From Isoetes taiwanensis (lineage: Eukaryota; Streptophyta; Lycopodiopsida; Isoetales; Isoetaceae), in contig JAJEKV010000002.1 in the NCBI GenBank assembly GCA_021234155.1, positions 1,723,882 to 1,787,881 of the forward strand: a stretch of 64,000 nucleotides of DNA, read 5' to 3'. Positions 36,443 to 48,084 of the stretch are shown one piece after another. The notes beneath the pieces are model-generated. The model worked only from the letters and a program-made list of their open reading frames with translations. It was not told the DNA's origin and made no database searches. The position numbers were made by a program, and so were the translations under genes. The number at the start of each line of letters is the position of its first letter. Within the stretch, counting starts at the first letter, position 1.

Positions 36443-37333
36443 ATGTATTTTCTTTCTCTCTGTGTTCTTATTTACAGCAAAACATTCTTATCTATGTTTT
36501 GCACCAGTTTTTTGGAATGGCAAGTAAACCACGCTTAAGCTCCTAAAGTGTATTTTTAATGGGAAGAACAAGAAACGAAAGGAAAAAAAAATAACAGGAC
36601 TTAGAATTTACACCATAGTTTTTGCTCTCTAAGGCACAATTGGTGACAGAGGCACGTCCTTATATTGGACTTATTGTGCAGCAGCCACGTCTTTATGTGG
36701 ATCTTCTTGTTTTTATTGTTTTAGTCTACACCACCTCATATTTGAAGTCAACTCTACTGTTATCTATGATTGCAGATACTGGAGGACATGCCCTCCATGG
36801 GGGTATATAAAGCCCACCAATGGCTTTATAGTGGAGAAAATATCCACCTATTGTACTTAAGTTCGTTGCTTTCTTTATTCTTGCAATACAGTCAGTTCTG
36901 AAATGCTCATCTACAGATAGCTCCAAGGACACAGAGTGCAGACAGATCGTATTTAATTAAAGTGGGACTCATTCCATTCCCACTTTTTTTGGGAACCCTG
37001 TTAATTTACACAAAAAGAAGCACCCCGACCCGAAAACTGGCATAATTGGAATTTTTGTCTATTAGTGTGCATCCAAGCTTTTCTTCCAGTTTTCTTGGAT
37101 AGCGTGTCGAGAACAAGAACAATGCAATGTAAACATAGGAATTTCATTACAGCTTGAAACCAAAGTTCTAATTGAAAAAGATTCTTAGTTGAACATTTTG
37201 GCTCTATTTTCTTAGGTGGGTAGACAATAGATCACAAATTCCAACAAAAATTAAGCAAATTGTTTACTTAATCACCCAAAAATACTAGTTTTGAGATACC
37301 TTATATTTATAAATGGGCTCATTACAATATATA
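36443..37333. other. Spacer upstream of the 35-kb gene
   Basis: May hold the 5' end of the minus-strand gene. Short ORFs on both strands at 36622-36932 overlap each other and have no domain. A T-rich tract is near 36980. Nothing else was assignable. Confidence 0.3.
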
Positions 37334-37570
37334 TTACAGTGGGTGAAGAGACCATAGTGGTGGTATGGGCACAATGATTACACCCTCTTCACACATGAAC
37401 CACCTAGTGCAAAGGGCGTGGAGCTCTCTCCTAGTCACGGAACAACTTTTGCATCGATAGAAATTTGTATGAGGAGTTCCTTTATGGGCCATGTGCTTGT
37501 ATGTCCAAGTGATGTCACCACCCTCTTCTCGGCACCTTTCTTCAATGGTGATCTTTTTCGTTGCTCCCAA
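37334..37570 (-). pseudogene. Possible zinc-finger fragment
   Basis: A 78-codon minus-strand ORF reads DITWTYKHMAHKGTPHTNFY, then RCKSC...LHALC. The spacing W...C-x2-C with later H and C is loosely like the BED finger at the start of hAT transposases. The second half lacks the usual H-x3-5-H. No downstream hAT dimerisation domain was seen. Low confidence. Confidence 0.25.
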
Positions 37571-37741
37571 GCATGTACTATCTAGTCGAGGATAAGGACC
37601 GCAAGAGACAAAATCAAATTAGTCAAGTGATGCTACATGCAAAAAAAATAAAATAAAGCCTGAGTTCTTAGGGCCATTTTTGGAAAATCTGAGGGCATGA
37701 AAAGGCATTTCGGAGGGAAAAACACAAGTTTTAGGGGTCGA

Positions 37742-38129
37742 GAAGGCCTTTTCGAAAGTCGAGAAAGGAAAACACAAGTTTTAGGGGTCGAAGGACTTTC
37801 GACTCGCGAGTCGAGAAAGGTAGTTCAAAGCCGTAAACCTTGAGGGTTTATGGGTGAAGGCCTTTTCGACTCGCCAGTCGAGAAGGCTCAAAGTGAAAAC
37901 GCAAGTTTTAGGGGTCGGAAAGGCCTTTCTCGACTCTTGAAGTCGAAAGGGCAACAAAGCAAAAAACGCGGGCTTTTGGGGGAGGCCTTTCTTTCGACTC
38001 GCTTGAGTGAGAAGGCGATTCAAACGAGCGGGGTTTAGGGTGAAGGCCTTTCGACTCGCGAGTCGAAAGGCACCAAAGCGAAAAATGCTGGGTTTGAGGG
38101 CCTTTCTCATTTCGCGAGTCGAAAAAGGC
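37742..38129. repeat. Array of seven palindromic hairpin repeats
   Basis: Hairpin cores lie at about 37742-37768, 37791-37820, 37857-37887, 37919-37951, 37982-38015, 38043-38071 and 38099-38129, spaced 49-66 bp. The best core is aaggcctttcgactcgcgag followed by tcgaaagg. Between cores is a weaker shared spacer of the form caaagcgaaaaacgc..ggttttaggg. The stems stay palindromic while the sequence varies, and the last copies decay (ctcatttcgcgag). The long ORFs on both strands here (minus 37781-38197) are by-products of the repeat and not genes. Confidence 0.85.
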
Positions 38130-38545
38130 ACTTCGAAAGTAAAAAAGGGCAATTTCAAAGCTCGAGTCCCAGAAGGTGAAAAATGAATAACCTTCAAACA
38201 TCCTATGTATTTTCTATGAAAAAATACCCTCCCATAAATTTCCTAACGTATTTTCCATGAAAAATAGACCCTCCCCATGTATTATCTAATGGACCACATA
38301 TCCAATGGACCCTCCCCTTTCTAATGGACCATACCATATAGCTATATGAAGGGGACCATTGGGCTCATGTTAGCTATGTAAAGAGTAATGCCTAATGCAC
38401 ATGTAAATAGCAACATATGCACCTATAATGCACATTATAACCTATGAGAGCCTATTAGACCTATGCATTAAATCTATTAATATGCATTAGACCTACTAAT
38501 ATGTACTTGAACCTTCAAAATGGGTTAAACAAGGTGTAAATTATA

Positions 38546-38986
38546 GGGAAACTTACCAAAATACCCTTGAAGTTTGCAAAAATTACCTAATTACCACTCA
38601 ACTGAAGGGCATTTCAGTAAAAATAGAAATAACTTTTTTGTGATGATCCAAATGCAAATGTATCCTTCATATGGATTGTAGAGAAGGATGAGATCTTTCC
38701 AACAAGTATAACATCACATGATTTGAAGATTTCAAGCTCAAGTTATGACCCTTTTTGTGTTTAAAAAGTTCATGAACTTAAGACTGCATAACTTTACATT
38801 ATCAACTCCATTTGGGCAATCTTATGCTCGTTGGAAAGATCTCATTGTTATCTATGACTCATCTGAAAGAAGCATTCGCATTTAGATTATCACAAGAAAG
38901 TTATTGCAAGTTTTTCTCAAAATCTCAAACATTAAGGGCAATTTGGTAATTTTTGTAAACTTTAAGGGTATTTCGGTAACTTTCCC
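38546..38986. mobile_element. Mutator-like MITE with 9-bp target duplication
   Basis: A 441-bp element with about 40-bp imperfect inverted ends: GGGAAACTTACCAAAATACC on the left and its complement ending ...GGTATTTCGGTAACTTTCCC on the right. It is flanked by the perfect 9-bp direct repeat taaattata (38537-38545 and 38987-38995). A 9-bp target duplication with long terminal repeats is the hallmark of Mutator-like elements. It has no coding sequence. The inner arms contain gagatctttccaac and cgttggaaagatctcat, a palindrome also seen in the CATTAGRG MITEs. Confidence 0.9.
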
Positions 38987-39138
38987 TAAATTATATCATG
39001 ATCTTCGCAAAGTTAAATTTTTACCTTAGAATAAGAATATATGCCTAGAAAACGTGCACCATGGGAACATAATGTTTAACGTGTGAACATAGTAGCACAC
39101 ACATAAAAAGAGGAAATTGGGGACACGTCAAAATATAA

Positions 39139-39370
39139 TCCTATACTAGTAAACGTGTGCCCGGCGTTGCCGGGCTAATGTTTTGGCTTATGTTTTTACG
39201 TGGCCTTTAATTTCAATATGTGGAACTTTCGACAATAACACATGTTGATCTTGACAGGAATAGACATTATTTGCTTTTGCAATTATTTTCGTTATTGAAA
39301 TTGTCGAATGACAGTATCATCAATGTATTAAGTTTGAGTTTATGGATCTCAATAGAGAAAACAATGCTTT
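39139..39370 (+). mobile_element. Hairpin-headed dispersed element, copy 1 (Helitron-like 5' end?)
   Basis: Starts A|TCCTATACTAGTAAACGTG and then the hairpin GCCCGGCGTTGCCGGGC (39159-39175, 7-bp stem, GTT loop). The next about 200 bp align with the copy at 63448 (acatgttgat, gacagtatcat, ttaagtttgagttt). A TC start after an A, with no inverted repeats, fits a Helitron 5' terminus. The 3' end (CTRR plus hairpin) was not found, so length and class are open. Related CTAGT-plus-GC-hairpin motifs are common in plant genomes. Confidence 0.55.
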
Positions 39371-39890
39371 ATAAGTAATGTGGGGAGGCAGTTAAATCTA
39401 CCTCGAAGGATGAAATTTTGGAAAGATAGATCCAAAATTTATGCTCAAAATTCCACCCTTAGAAGGAGTTAAATACATCAACAAAAAATAGTTATTGAAA
39501 TGCAAAACACAAAACTTTGTCCTGGCTCATTTGGCAGACTTTAATTCATGATGGAACTCTAAATATACAGCTCCACATGAGGACATTAGCAAGGGCCTAA
39601 TGTTGTGCTTTGTTGGATGCTCCCGTGATATTTTCACTTTTGGCAAGCCGCTCTTTTGGAACTCAATAACATAGACTTTTGCAATTATGCGGTCGATCAT
39701 AATTAGTTATTTGTATGGCCTTCAAATTAAGACTAATCCTATAGAGTTGGTACACTTCGAGACTCTTATAGGACTCATGCCACAGATAGTATAGTTCCAA
39801 CATGAAAGTTTTGCATGGTCTAGCCTTAGGACTTTTTGGTTGTCATTCATAATTGAAGCAACATTTGCTCAAACTGGAACATGCGTTCTG

Positions 39891-40012
39891 CATTCTTAGG
39901 CACCAAAAGAATGCAAAATATAAAAACTCAATCTCCAATATATTTTTCACGCATTCTTAGGCACCGACGGAATGCAAAATATGAAAACTCAATCCCCAAT
40001 ATATTTTTCACT
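39891..40012. repeat. 61-bp tandem duplication
   Basis: Units at 39891 and 39952 share cattcttaggcaccraaraga and actcaatctccaatatattt with about five differences. Confidence 0.85.
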
Positions 40013-43000
40013 AATCTGTAGCATGCCCAAAACATGTACAATGAGGTGAATGCTATTGCAAAATTCCTTACAATTAGAAGTGGCGCACATGTACTAATGT
40101 TCTCGGGCATATGCCTGGCATCTCTATTCTACAGTAGGATTTTGTATATAGCTACAACAACAATTTCTACTATACATTCTACAATGTCTCAAGAAGGTAA
40201 TGGAAGGAACTTATATTATAATAAGCAATCGTAACTTAGCCAGAAGCATAATATTCTTAAGTCTACATGACTTTCGACCATTTTGGAATGGACCTTAATA
40301 TTTTTTTTCTATAAAGGCATTTTGTGCCGAGCACTGCTACACATAAGCACATGTCTTTATATTGATCAATTGAAGAACATGTCAATTATTATTTTGGTTG
40401 ACCAAGTTCACAATATGAGATGTCTTTGAATGTATCATGTTGAGGCAGGTGGTTCAAAGCAGTTCCTACTAAATTAGTCTGGCAGGATCTCATGCCAGCA
40501 GTGATAAATGAAAAAAGAAAAGGAACATTAAGAGTAAAAATTTATACCAGTTCCAAAAATGTAGCCCTAGGTGTGTACTGATTTAACTGTTGGCTTGCAA
40601 AGCAAACATAGTATTATTATTCAGCTTACGTTGGGCAAATTTATTATCATTAATGTTCTTAGAGCTTTGTATGCACCTGTTGAAATAGTTACTTAGTTGC
40701 ATTGGAAAGTAGTTGCGGATTTAGATGTATAGAAATCCATTGGAAAGTAGTTGCGGGTTTAGATGTGTGAAATCGGATAATTGTAGATGAAGAATTGATT
40801 TGTCCGTTAGGGCTCAATAACCATTTGGTTATTGTAGTTTGGTTGATTTCAAAAGTAATTTGGTTGGTTAGTCACCGTTTAAAAATAACAACCTTAACTT
40901 CTAAAAATTGTGCCCCTCAAGCGCCAGAGGGAGAGCAACTTTAAGTTCTTGTAAGTTTAATGTGCCCCATAAACAACACAAAATTGTTAAAACTACAAAA
41001 CTCAAACCTTAAGCGAACACTTCAAACATTAATGTCTCAAAACTATGCTAACAAATGGCAACCATAAACAATACGATTAATAGACAACTAAGCTGGCATT
41101 GGAGAAAGACCAAGAGATACCATACAAAATATGTGAAGAGAACCCAAAAACTGAAACCAAGCTTTCTGTGTTGTCGCTTTACTTCTCCCGTGTAGAATCA
41201 AATGGCATCAGATCAGCCACGACAGCCGAAATCTCATAGCGGGGCTGAATTATTTTTGGCTCAGCCCAAGTTCAGCAAGGTTTCAGCCGTCCCACGGCAA
41301 TCTCTCCATGTGAACCCAGCATAAGCCATTGATAGACAGAAATGTGTTTGGAGTATATCCAACTTGTGGGCATCCATCTAAGTTTTGGATAGATGCAAAC
41401 ACAAGACGCTATTAATGGAGGAAAGGGCAGACACAAATGTTGGAGTGAAACAAAAAAGGAATTTTTACAATAAAAGGGGTTCCTTTCAGGCTTTAAAATG
41501 GCACTTAAAGATCAGGGTGTCCTGTAACTGCCGAATGGGGATGCGCCTAAATATGTACTATGGTAGATTTGGACCTTTGATTCATTTGTTAACTTGGACA
41601 ACCAATAGCTTGATTTGGATCACATAAAGTATGCTACGAATGAAAAGCCCACAACGATGTGTGAATTTGTTCACTCTATAGTCACAGGGCCTGATTTGGT
41701 TCTCCAAGAGATAAAAATTACATGCTGAATCTGATAGGGGTCTGCTCGGATTGATGCCATCTGTAACATATGATCACGATGCAGAAAGTCTCCTTGCCTT
41801 AGAATGTTATGAGGGTATGCATGAAGGTGGCATAGAAACAAACAACGCAACTTCTGGCATAGACTCGCCATTGGCAACCTTTTTATGCTGCATTAGAACT
41901 TTGCAAGGACATGGGCACTTAGATCTAGGCAAAATCAGGCTGTAAGATTCGCGTTGCTGCAAGCAGTGCAAGCATTGTATCATTTCCAGGTTGGCTCTAT
42001 CATAACTTTATGCAAAACCAAATGGTGTTAATGGCCCTTTCCCACCTTAAACCCACAGCTACAGAACCACATTCCATCTAAAATGCCCTTGGATATTTAA
42101 AGAAGGAAAACTTAGTTCCTGCTATACTTACAAATTTTTTAACTGTATGTTGGAAACCATTGCAGTAGAATCATGTGCTCCTGCCAACACCGTTTCCAAT
42201 GCGCTTTGCGCTTAGAAGTTCGTTTGTAGTTGCATGGATTGTTGAATGCAGATAAACCAGTTTTGGAAACCATCTCCAAGTTCCAAAATGAGACATTTTG
42301 GAGTAGATAACGGCGAATCACACTGCAGATTATAGAGAAAAATGGCTATGATACAATTGAGATCGCAAAAGAAGAAATGCAACTTGAATAAGAAAATAAA
42401 GGAAAATAAGGTATTGAATGTAGGGGAAACAAACAACATAGTCGCTTGTGAAGGTTATTTTCCTTTGCAGGGCTCTTTCTACAAAATACGCACAAACCTT
42501 AGAGACATTAGCAGGAGAAAACATGCATACCTGCGTTTTCAAAAAATAGTCGACCAATTAACTGTCGTGTAGACATCTAAGCCAATAGCACCGACCGAGG
42601 CAATCCACAGTAGAACCTATTAGCAAGAAATGCTGCTGCCAGACCTGTTATATTTGTAATCACATCAAAATATTGATCTTAATAATGGAATAAAATGAGT
42701 CCCTAGATATGCTCAAATTATATGACATCAAATATGAAGCTACAAATGCTACAGCAGTATCACATGACTTAGATGCGATGGTTATAAGAACATTTGAGCG
42801 CAGATACCGGCCTCCAAAATCCTATTATGTATGTAAAGGCCTCTGCTTAATCTGGACTCTGTCCTTTTGGTAGATAAACATGTTCCTGTTTACTCTCTAG
42901 ATGCTTCCACTGTTTCAATCATATGCGGTAGTTTCCTTTACGTTGTTATAGCAATTGCACAATCTCGACAATGAAGTTATCTTTGAACAGTTTGGACGAA

Positions 43001-45241
43001 AGAATCTGAATACATGCACATATATGCGGGGCAATTGACATGCTTCCTTCATTAACTGAAGCTTACCATAGCGTATGCCTGCACTATCCCATTCTCAAAA
43101 CAGCGGCAAAAGAGAAAAAGTCCAAGCTTCAGAGCAAAAGCCGTTTCTAGTTGACGTATTATTTGGGAAGAAAGGCTCCAGTCCAGAAAAACTATGGTAC
43201 TGTAACCCTGTCCTATGGCTTCTCTTCAAATCTCAAGCTAAGAATTAATGGCTCCAAAACCTTGAATCTAAGAAGGATTTTGATACCATAATCTAAGAAG
43301 GATTTTGATACCATAGTGGCTATGAAGAGAGATGGTATTGTTGCAAAAAAAATTTTACCTGAAGCGCTAACTTATTAAAGCTCTAACTAATTAAAGCTCT
43401 AACTAATTTGACAATAGATTCTCTTTTAAGAATCAACGCATGGAAAAAACCCGAATACTCATAAGTACCTATATGTTCTAATGGATGCCATCACCCATGG
43501 ATCTCTGAAATCCTAAAATGAGGCAATGATACTGGAATTCAGAAAATGAATTTTAAAAGCTAAAACGAAAATGATCATGAAATTTACCTTCAGATTATAG
43601 AACATTTGATTTTGCCCTGACAAATACGAATGCACAGATAAAAGAAACATGCGCCAAATGGAATGGGATGGTCTTGATTCTAGCGGTGGATTTTAGAATC
43701 AACAATTGCAGCTCCAATGTAGTATTAGTCTCTGAACAAATGAAACAACACGTTAAATGAAACTCAAATGAAATGTACCAAAACCTCAAACTTTGTTTCT
43801 ATACAACAACTCTCTCTGCCATGATGTTTCTTCCAAAAGCTCTATTTTTCTTTTAAAATACAGGTTCAGCAGAATTTTAGCTCTAATCAAGCAAAGATTT
43901 AATCAAGCAAATATTTGAGGAGCATATTATACTCGCCTCTCTAACACCCATTGTAGAACAACTCGAGATGGAGCCACACTTAAAGAAGACCTTGCTGCAC
44001 CCGTCTTAAAGAGTACGTCATATCAGATTTGAGCACATAAGCCAGTGCTACATTAGAAATACTTAAAAAACATGGTGAAAAAACTGAACGAACTCATGTC
44101 AAATATAAATGGCATGTGGAGCTTTCCATGAGAAATGAACTCTTCAGCATAATATTCACATCTTGCCATGAGAAAAAATCGTTGAATACTTTTTTGAAAC
44201 TAATATAAGCCATCAATGAGCAATTCCCTGCATGACATGGCAGAATGTCTATAAATACACCTAACAAATCTCTACGATTATCCAAAAGAAATAGAACAAA
44301 AACATACCTTTAATATCAGACGCAGCAAATGACTATAAATGGTATTGATCCAAACCAGAAACAAAATTAATGATTGAATCTGCAACCAACTTCTGTAATA
44401 AAATAGCTTTTACAAATTAGCCTATAAATTTAAACAACAGAACCAGCACAAAATACTTACAAGTTAAACCAGATATAGGTTTTTCCCTTGCAACATTCAC
44501 AAAATGATCTTTGTGTGTGATAGAAGCTGGATATACCCTTTCAACTTCAACAGTAAGAGCCTTCCAACATATCATATCTAAGATTTTCGTTTTAAGAGAC
44601 TCTGATTCTAATCTAATATATACAGCTTGTTCTTGGCAAATGTAATCCGCAACAGCACTTAGCCTGTTCTTGTTAGAGGTGATTCGCAACCAACACTTTT
44701 AGCATCCTCGGCATGTAGCATGAAGCATCATAGAAGTGGTCACTGCACATGCAATTGTGACCCGTGTAATCAGTAGGGTTCTGAGAGCTTCAGAAGCTCT
44801 CAATAGCAGAACAACGAATAGCTTATCAGACAATATTGCAAATGATCCGAGCTCATTATTGAGAATAAGACTCTGTACTTTACTACAAAATCCTAGGTTT
44901 TGCCATTTCATGCTCCTGCACTCAGCGGCAAACCAAACAGAGAGAAACTGGCGTACCTTGCTCTTACATAGCATTGGCGGATTGGAAAGCCTGGTACAGC
45001 CAGTTAGAACCTTGACAAAATGCAGTGTAAGGGAACAATGCCCGTTTTGAAGCCCAAGATCGAGCCCTGCACCAAATTCTTTCAAAACCAAATATAAGTG
45101 CTTGATCTTATACCTAAGTTTGCATTTCCCCCTGCAGGTACTCTAGAAATTCTTAATCCACTGCAGAAAACGCAAGGAACTATGAGCTAACCTATGATTG
45201 ATTAGTCAAGCTGATAATCGGCCTACATTTCATTATCTGTA
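40013..45241. other. Long region with weak gene-like signals, minus strand
   Basis: No gene can be assembled. A short direct repeat (ccattggaaagtagttgcgg) occurs at 40.70-40.76 kb. A 24-bp repeat (taagaaggattttgatacca) occurs twice at 43.27-43.32 kb. Several minus-strand blocks end at good donors: 44461 (see next entry), about 43587 and about 42535. These may be exons of one decayed or intron-rich gene. The 130-codon minus ORF at 44699-45091 has no domain. Confidence 0.3.
44461..44680 (-). other. Exon-like block, unknown protein
   Basis: The minus frame NRLSAVADYICQEQAVYIRL, then ESESLKTKILDMICWKALTV, then HKDHFVNVAREKPISGLT runs without a stop into a strong gtaagt donor at 44460-44455. Composition is protein-like. 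I do not recognise it and no partner exon is certain. Confidence 0.35.
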
Positions 45242-45441
45242 GAGTGCAACGGGCCAGGCGAATGCACCGCAATAACCTTTGTAACGCATATCCGCACAGA
45301 GTAAAAAAAATGCCTTACAGAAAAGATTCCGGTGCCAAAATCACGCTTTTGGCCAGAAAATGGCGTGTTACCGGCGTTACCGGCGGCCGGAAAAAAGAGG
45401 ACACCCACCTCCAAAAACATTTTAAATAAGTAGATTATTAG

Positions 45442-45627
45442 CATTTATTTTACACTTTCTTTTTCAATGTATTATTTTACCCTTTTTTCTAATACCCCGC
45501 CTTTTTTTCCCGCCCATGCTTGAATTTTAAAAATCATTTATTTTACACTTTCTTTTTCAACGTATTATTTTACCCCTTTTTTTCAAATACCCCGCCTTTT
45601 TTTCCCGCCCATGCTTGAATTTTAAAC
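45442..45627. repeat. 93-bp tandem duplication
   Basis: Two units share catttattttacactttctt, taccccgcctttttttcccg and cccatgcttgaattttaaa, starting at 45442 and 45535, with a few base changes in the T-runs. Confidence 0.9.
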
Positions 45628-46958
45628 TTTGGTACATACCTTTGAGACAGAAGTTCATTTGTACCGCTTGAAAGAAGCTCCCAACGCCATATCTCCCAAC
45701 GCCATAGCTCCCAGCGCCTCCCTTTGCTGTGCAAGGGGCCCCGATTATGCTGTCGGAAGATCTCGGTCGGGATTTGAGAGCAAAATCGCAAGAAGAACTG
45801 ACCGGCTATCTTAGGTAAAGATCCTCATGGAAGGAGTGTATGGGGCCTTGAACCTAAATCTCTGTGTCGAATCCAAGAGTTCGATGCATTTCGGAAGATT
45901 TCCTTCAAGTTTAGGGCGTTTCTTTCCAACCAAATCCACCACCTTACCGTAACTTATCTTATATTTGGGTGGTCGCTCGCCTACAATATCATAATTTGCT
46001 GGATCGTTCTTTACAGATTAATCAGAGCTCAGACCCTGGAGTGCTCCCCACAGTTGGAGCAAAATCGACGCACGCCCTTGAAATGACAAGAAATCTTCTT
46101 CCGGCACCTCTGCGACAGAAAATAGGGCTGGCACCTCTGCGACAGAAAGCTCATGGAGGGCGGAAGCGGGCCCATCGACGGGTCTGCTGAAGCACTTCGC
46201 TGTCCTTTTCCGACCCATCTTCTCTTATATCTTCCATCACCGAGCTTGAGGGTTTGCCGGAAACAAAATGCCTCTTCTCTTCAGCACAGAAATATTGGGT
46301 TTTGCGCAAATCCAAAGCTAACGGAGCTATCCTGCACCATTTTCGAAGCTAAGCCGAAAATCTTCCTTACAGGATTCGACAGAAAGGGGGTGCAACCTTT
46401 TGGTGTGAAAGTCGCCCAAGCGCAAGCTCAAGTCCAAGGGAAACCGTGGGCAGTCATCTGCTAAGGGGAGGAAAAGGGGACGGCTAGTGGGAAGGGGGGC
46501 AGCTGAGATATCGGATTCCTGAAAGGTATGGACATCTGAGACATCGGATTTCTGAAAGGAGGCTTTTTTTTTCTTTTGCATCTGTTATGGGCACTTTTGC
46601 CTTGATTTCAGGAATACCGGACCCGCTGTGTATCGTGGATGGAGCCTCCAAGCTTGTGTTAGCTGAGCCTGAGAGCTCTTGAATACCCTGAATAGATAAA
46701 ACAGAGGTCGTATCTGGAAGAGCAGGTGGGACATCGAATCGGTTGCGACTGAAGGCGAGCCTCTCTTTTTTCCTATTTTACGTGTATTATCCTTGAGTCA
46801 GCCGGATTTGGCATCGGGAGCCTTTTCTATTGTTTTACGTGCATCGACTTTGGAGCCCTTGGACCCGTTGTGCCTCTGGCGACCCCTTAGATGTGCTCGC
46901 CCCAGCCTCCATTAATTATTCCTTCCCTTCCTTAGCGCCATACCTGCGCTAACCGGCT
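45628..46958. other. GC-richer region with short tandem repeats
   Basis: Includes a 15-bp repeat ctcccaacgccatak in three copies (45680-45715), a 27-bp repeat ggcacctctgcgacagaaaa at 46103 and 46130, and a 33-bp repeat around gagayatcggattyctgaaa at 46502 and 46535. ORFs at 45629-45814, 46018-46218, 46153-46464 and 46327-46581 lie on both strands and have no domain. It could be a CpG-rich 5' region of a gene reading right, but no transcript model is supported. Confidence 0.4.
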
Positions 46959-47084
46959 ATGGAGTTTTGGAGCTCGAGTGGATCGGATTGGTGGGGTGGG
47001 CGTGTGGGTATGTGTATGGAGGAAATGGAGAAATATTTTATTTCTGCTGGACAAAACCCGGCAATTTTTACCATTCGCATGCAG
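46959..47084 (+). other. Possible first coding exon
   Basis: An ATG-started 42-codon block (MEFWSSSGSDWWGG, ending NPAIFTIRMQ) ends exactly at a good gtaggt donor. The next credible exon on this strand is at 47761, beyond a CT-rich tract. I cannot show that they belong together. Confidence 0.3.
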
Positions 47085-47310
47085 GTAGGTTTATTCCAAT
47101 TCTCGACTCACTAGTGGAGAAGAGAACAATGAGGGGATTTATGTTTTTCAATTCTCGACTCACTAGTAGAAGAGGAGAATGGTTTATATTTTTTATTGGT
47201 TATTTATTTAATTAAATTAATTAAATTATTTATAATTAATTAAATTAATTATTAATTATATTTTGATAATATGTATTTTTAATCTCAATGGATACGTTCC
47301 TTTATTATTT

Positions 47311-47525
47311 TGGCTTTCCCTCCCCTTCCCCCTCTCCCCTTTCCCCTTGCCCCTTCTTCTCCCTTGCCCCTTCCCCTTCCCCCTTCCCCTTGCCCCCTTC
47401 CCCTTGCCCCTTCTTCTCCCTTGCCCCCTTTCCCCTTGCCCCTTGCCCCTTCCCCTTGCCCCTCTTGCCCCTTGCCCCCTCTTCTCCCCCTTTCTCCCTC
47501 TTCCCCCTCCCCTCCGATCTCATCT
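47311..47525. repeat. Polypyrimidine tract, (CCCCTT)n-like
   Basis: About 215 bp composed almost only of C and T, with runs such as ccccttgccccttccccttg. The minus strand is therefore a series of GGGG runs separated by short A/C spacers. The three overlapping 80-106-codon ORFs here are low-complexity by-products. Confidence 0.9.
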
Positions 47526-47760
47526 CACCTGGCTCAACTTTTCTCAACTATTTATTTGGAAATTCTGTAAGAAAATATTATGAACCAATCCTTGTTATAT
47601 GATGTGAAATTTTGATGTCAATACGAGTCCGATTTTCAGTCCGAGTCCCAAAATTCAAGATTTGTCCCACTTTAATTAAATACGACTTAGACCATATTTG
47701 ACACATATTTTAGTGAAATGCACATAACTGAAAACGCTTTCTAAATCCAAATACTTACGA

Positions 47761-48084
47761 CATTTTGCAATTCCAAAGCGCGATAAGCAGGTTGATGACC
47801 CAGATGAACTTTACAAAAAGAAGAGTGCTGTAAGTCTTAGCATTTGAAAGGGCATGTTGTGTTTCAGATTCATAGACGAAAAATACGAGCATGGCAAATG
47901 CTGTGTACTCTCACATGGTTTGTAGTTGCGGCTATGCTTCCAGAACTGATGCCATTGCTTGAACTATGTCTCTATGTAAGTGTTGTACATTTGAATCAGG
48001 ACATTGGCAATCTCATGAATCCTTATTTTTCCTGTCTGTTTACAGAGGAATAATATGCCTTATGTACGGCAGTATGTATTCTAG
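47761..48084 (+). pseudogene. Fragment resembling tRNA Gm18 methyltransferase TARBP1/TRM3
   Basis: Three blocks with good splice borders: 47761-47829 (AIPKRDKQVDDPDELYKKKS, gtaagt donor), 47868-47975 (IHRRKIRAWQMLCTLTWFVV, then PLLELCLY, gtaagt donor) and 48046-48084 (RNNMPYVRQYVF then TAG). The R-x-K-I-R-A-W-Q-x-L-C block followed by an exon starting R-N-N-x-P-x-V-R-Q-Y resembles the helical-repeat part of plant TRM3/TARBP1-like proteins, giant enzymes whose SPOUT domain lies far downstream. Here the frame stops right after RQYVF and no SPOUT domain is in the window, so it is a fragment. The family call is from memory of motif order and is moderate at best. Confidence 0.4.

Noticed and set aside
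37742-38129. CRISPR-like array
   Set aside because: Repeats are themselves palindromes of variable sequence, spacers resemble each other, and the setting is a plant nuclear genome.
37781-38201. 97-138-codon overlapping ORFs, minus strand
   Set aside because: They arise from reading the hairpin repeat array in several frames. The peptide repeats mirror the DNA repeats and no domain is present.
39139-39370. Terminal-inverted-repeat transposon starting at CTAGTAAA
   Set aside because: No inverted partner of the start was found downstream, and only the internal hairpin is symmetric.
44699-45091. 130-codon minus ORF as a gene
   Set aside because: No domain, an overlapping 104-codon ORF on the other strand, and no supported splice partners.
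47263-47602. Four long overlapping ORFs rich in proline, serine and leucine or lysine and glycine
   Set aside because: Low-complexity translation of the pyrimidine tract on both strands.
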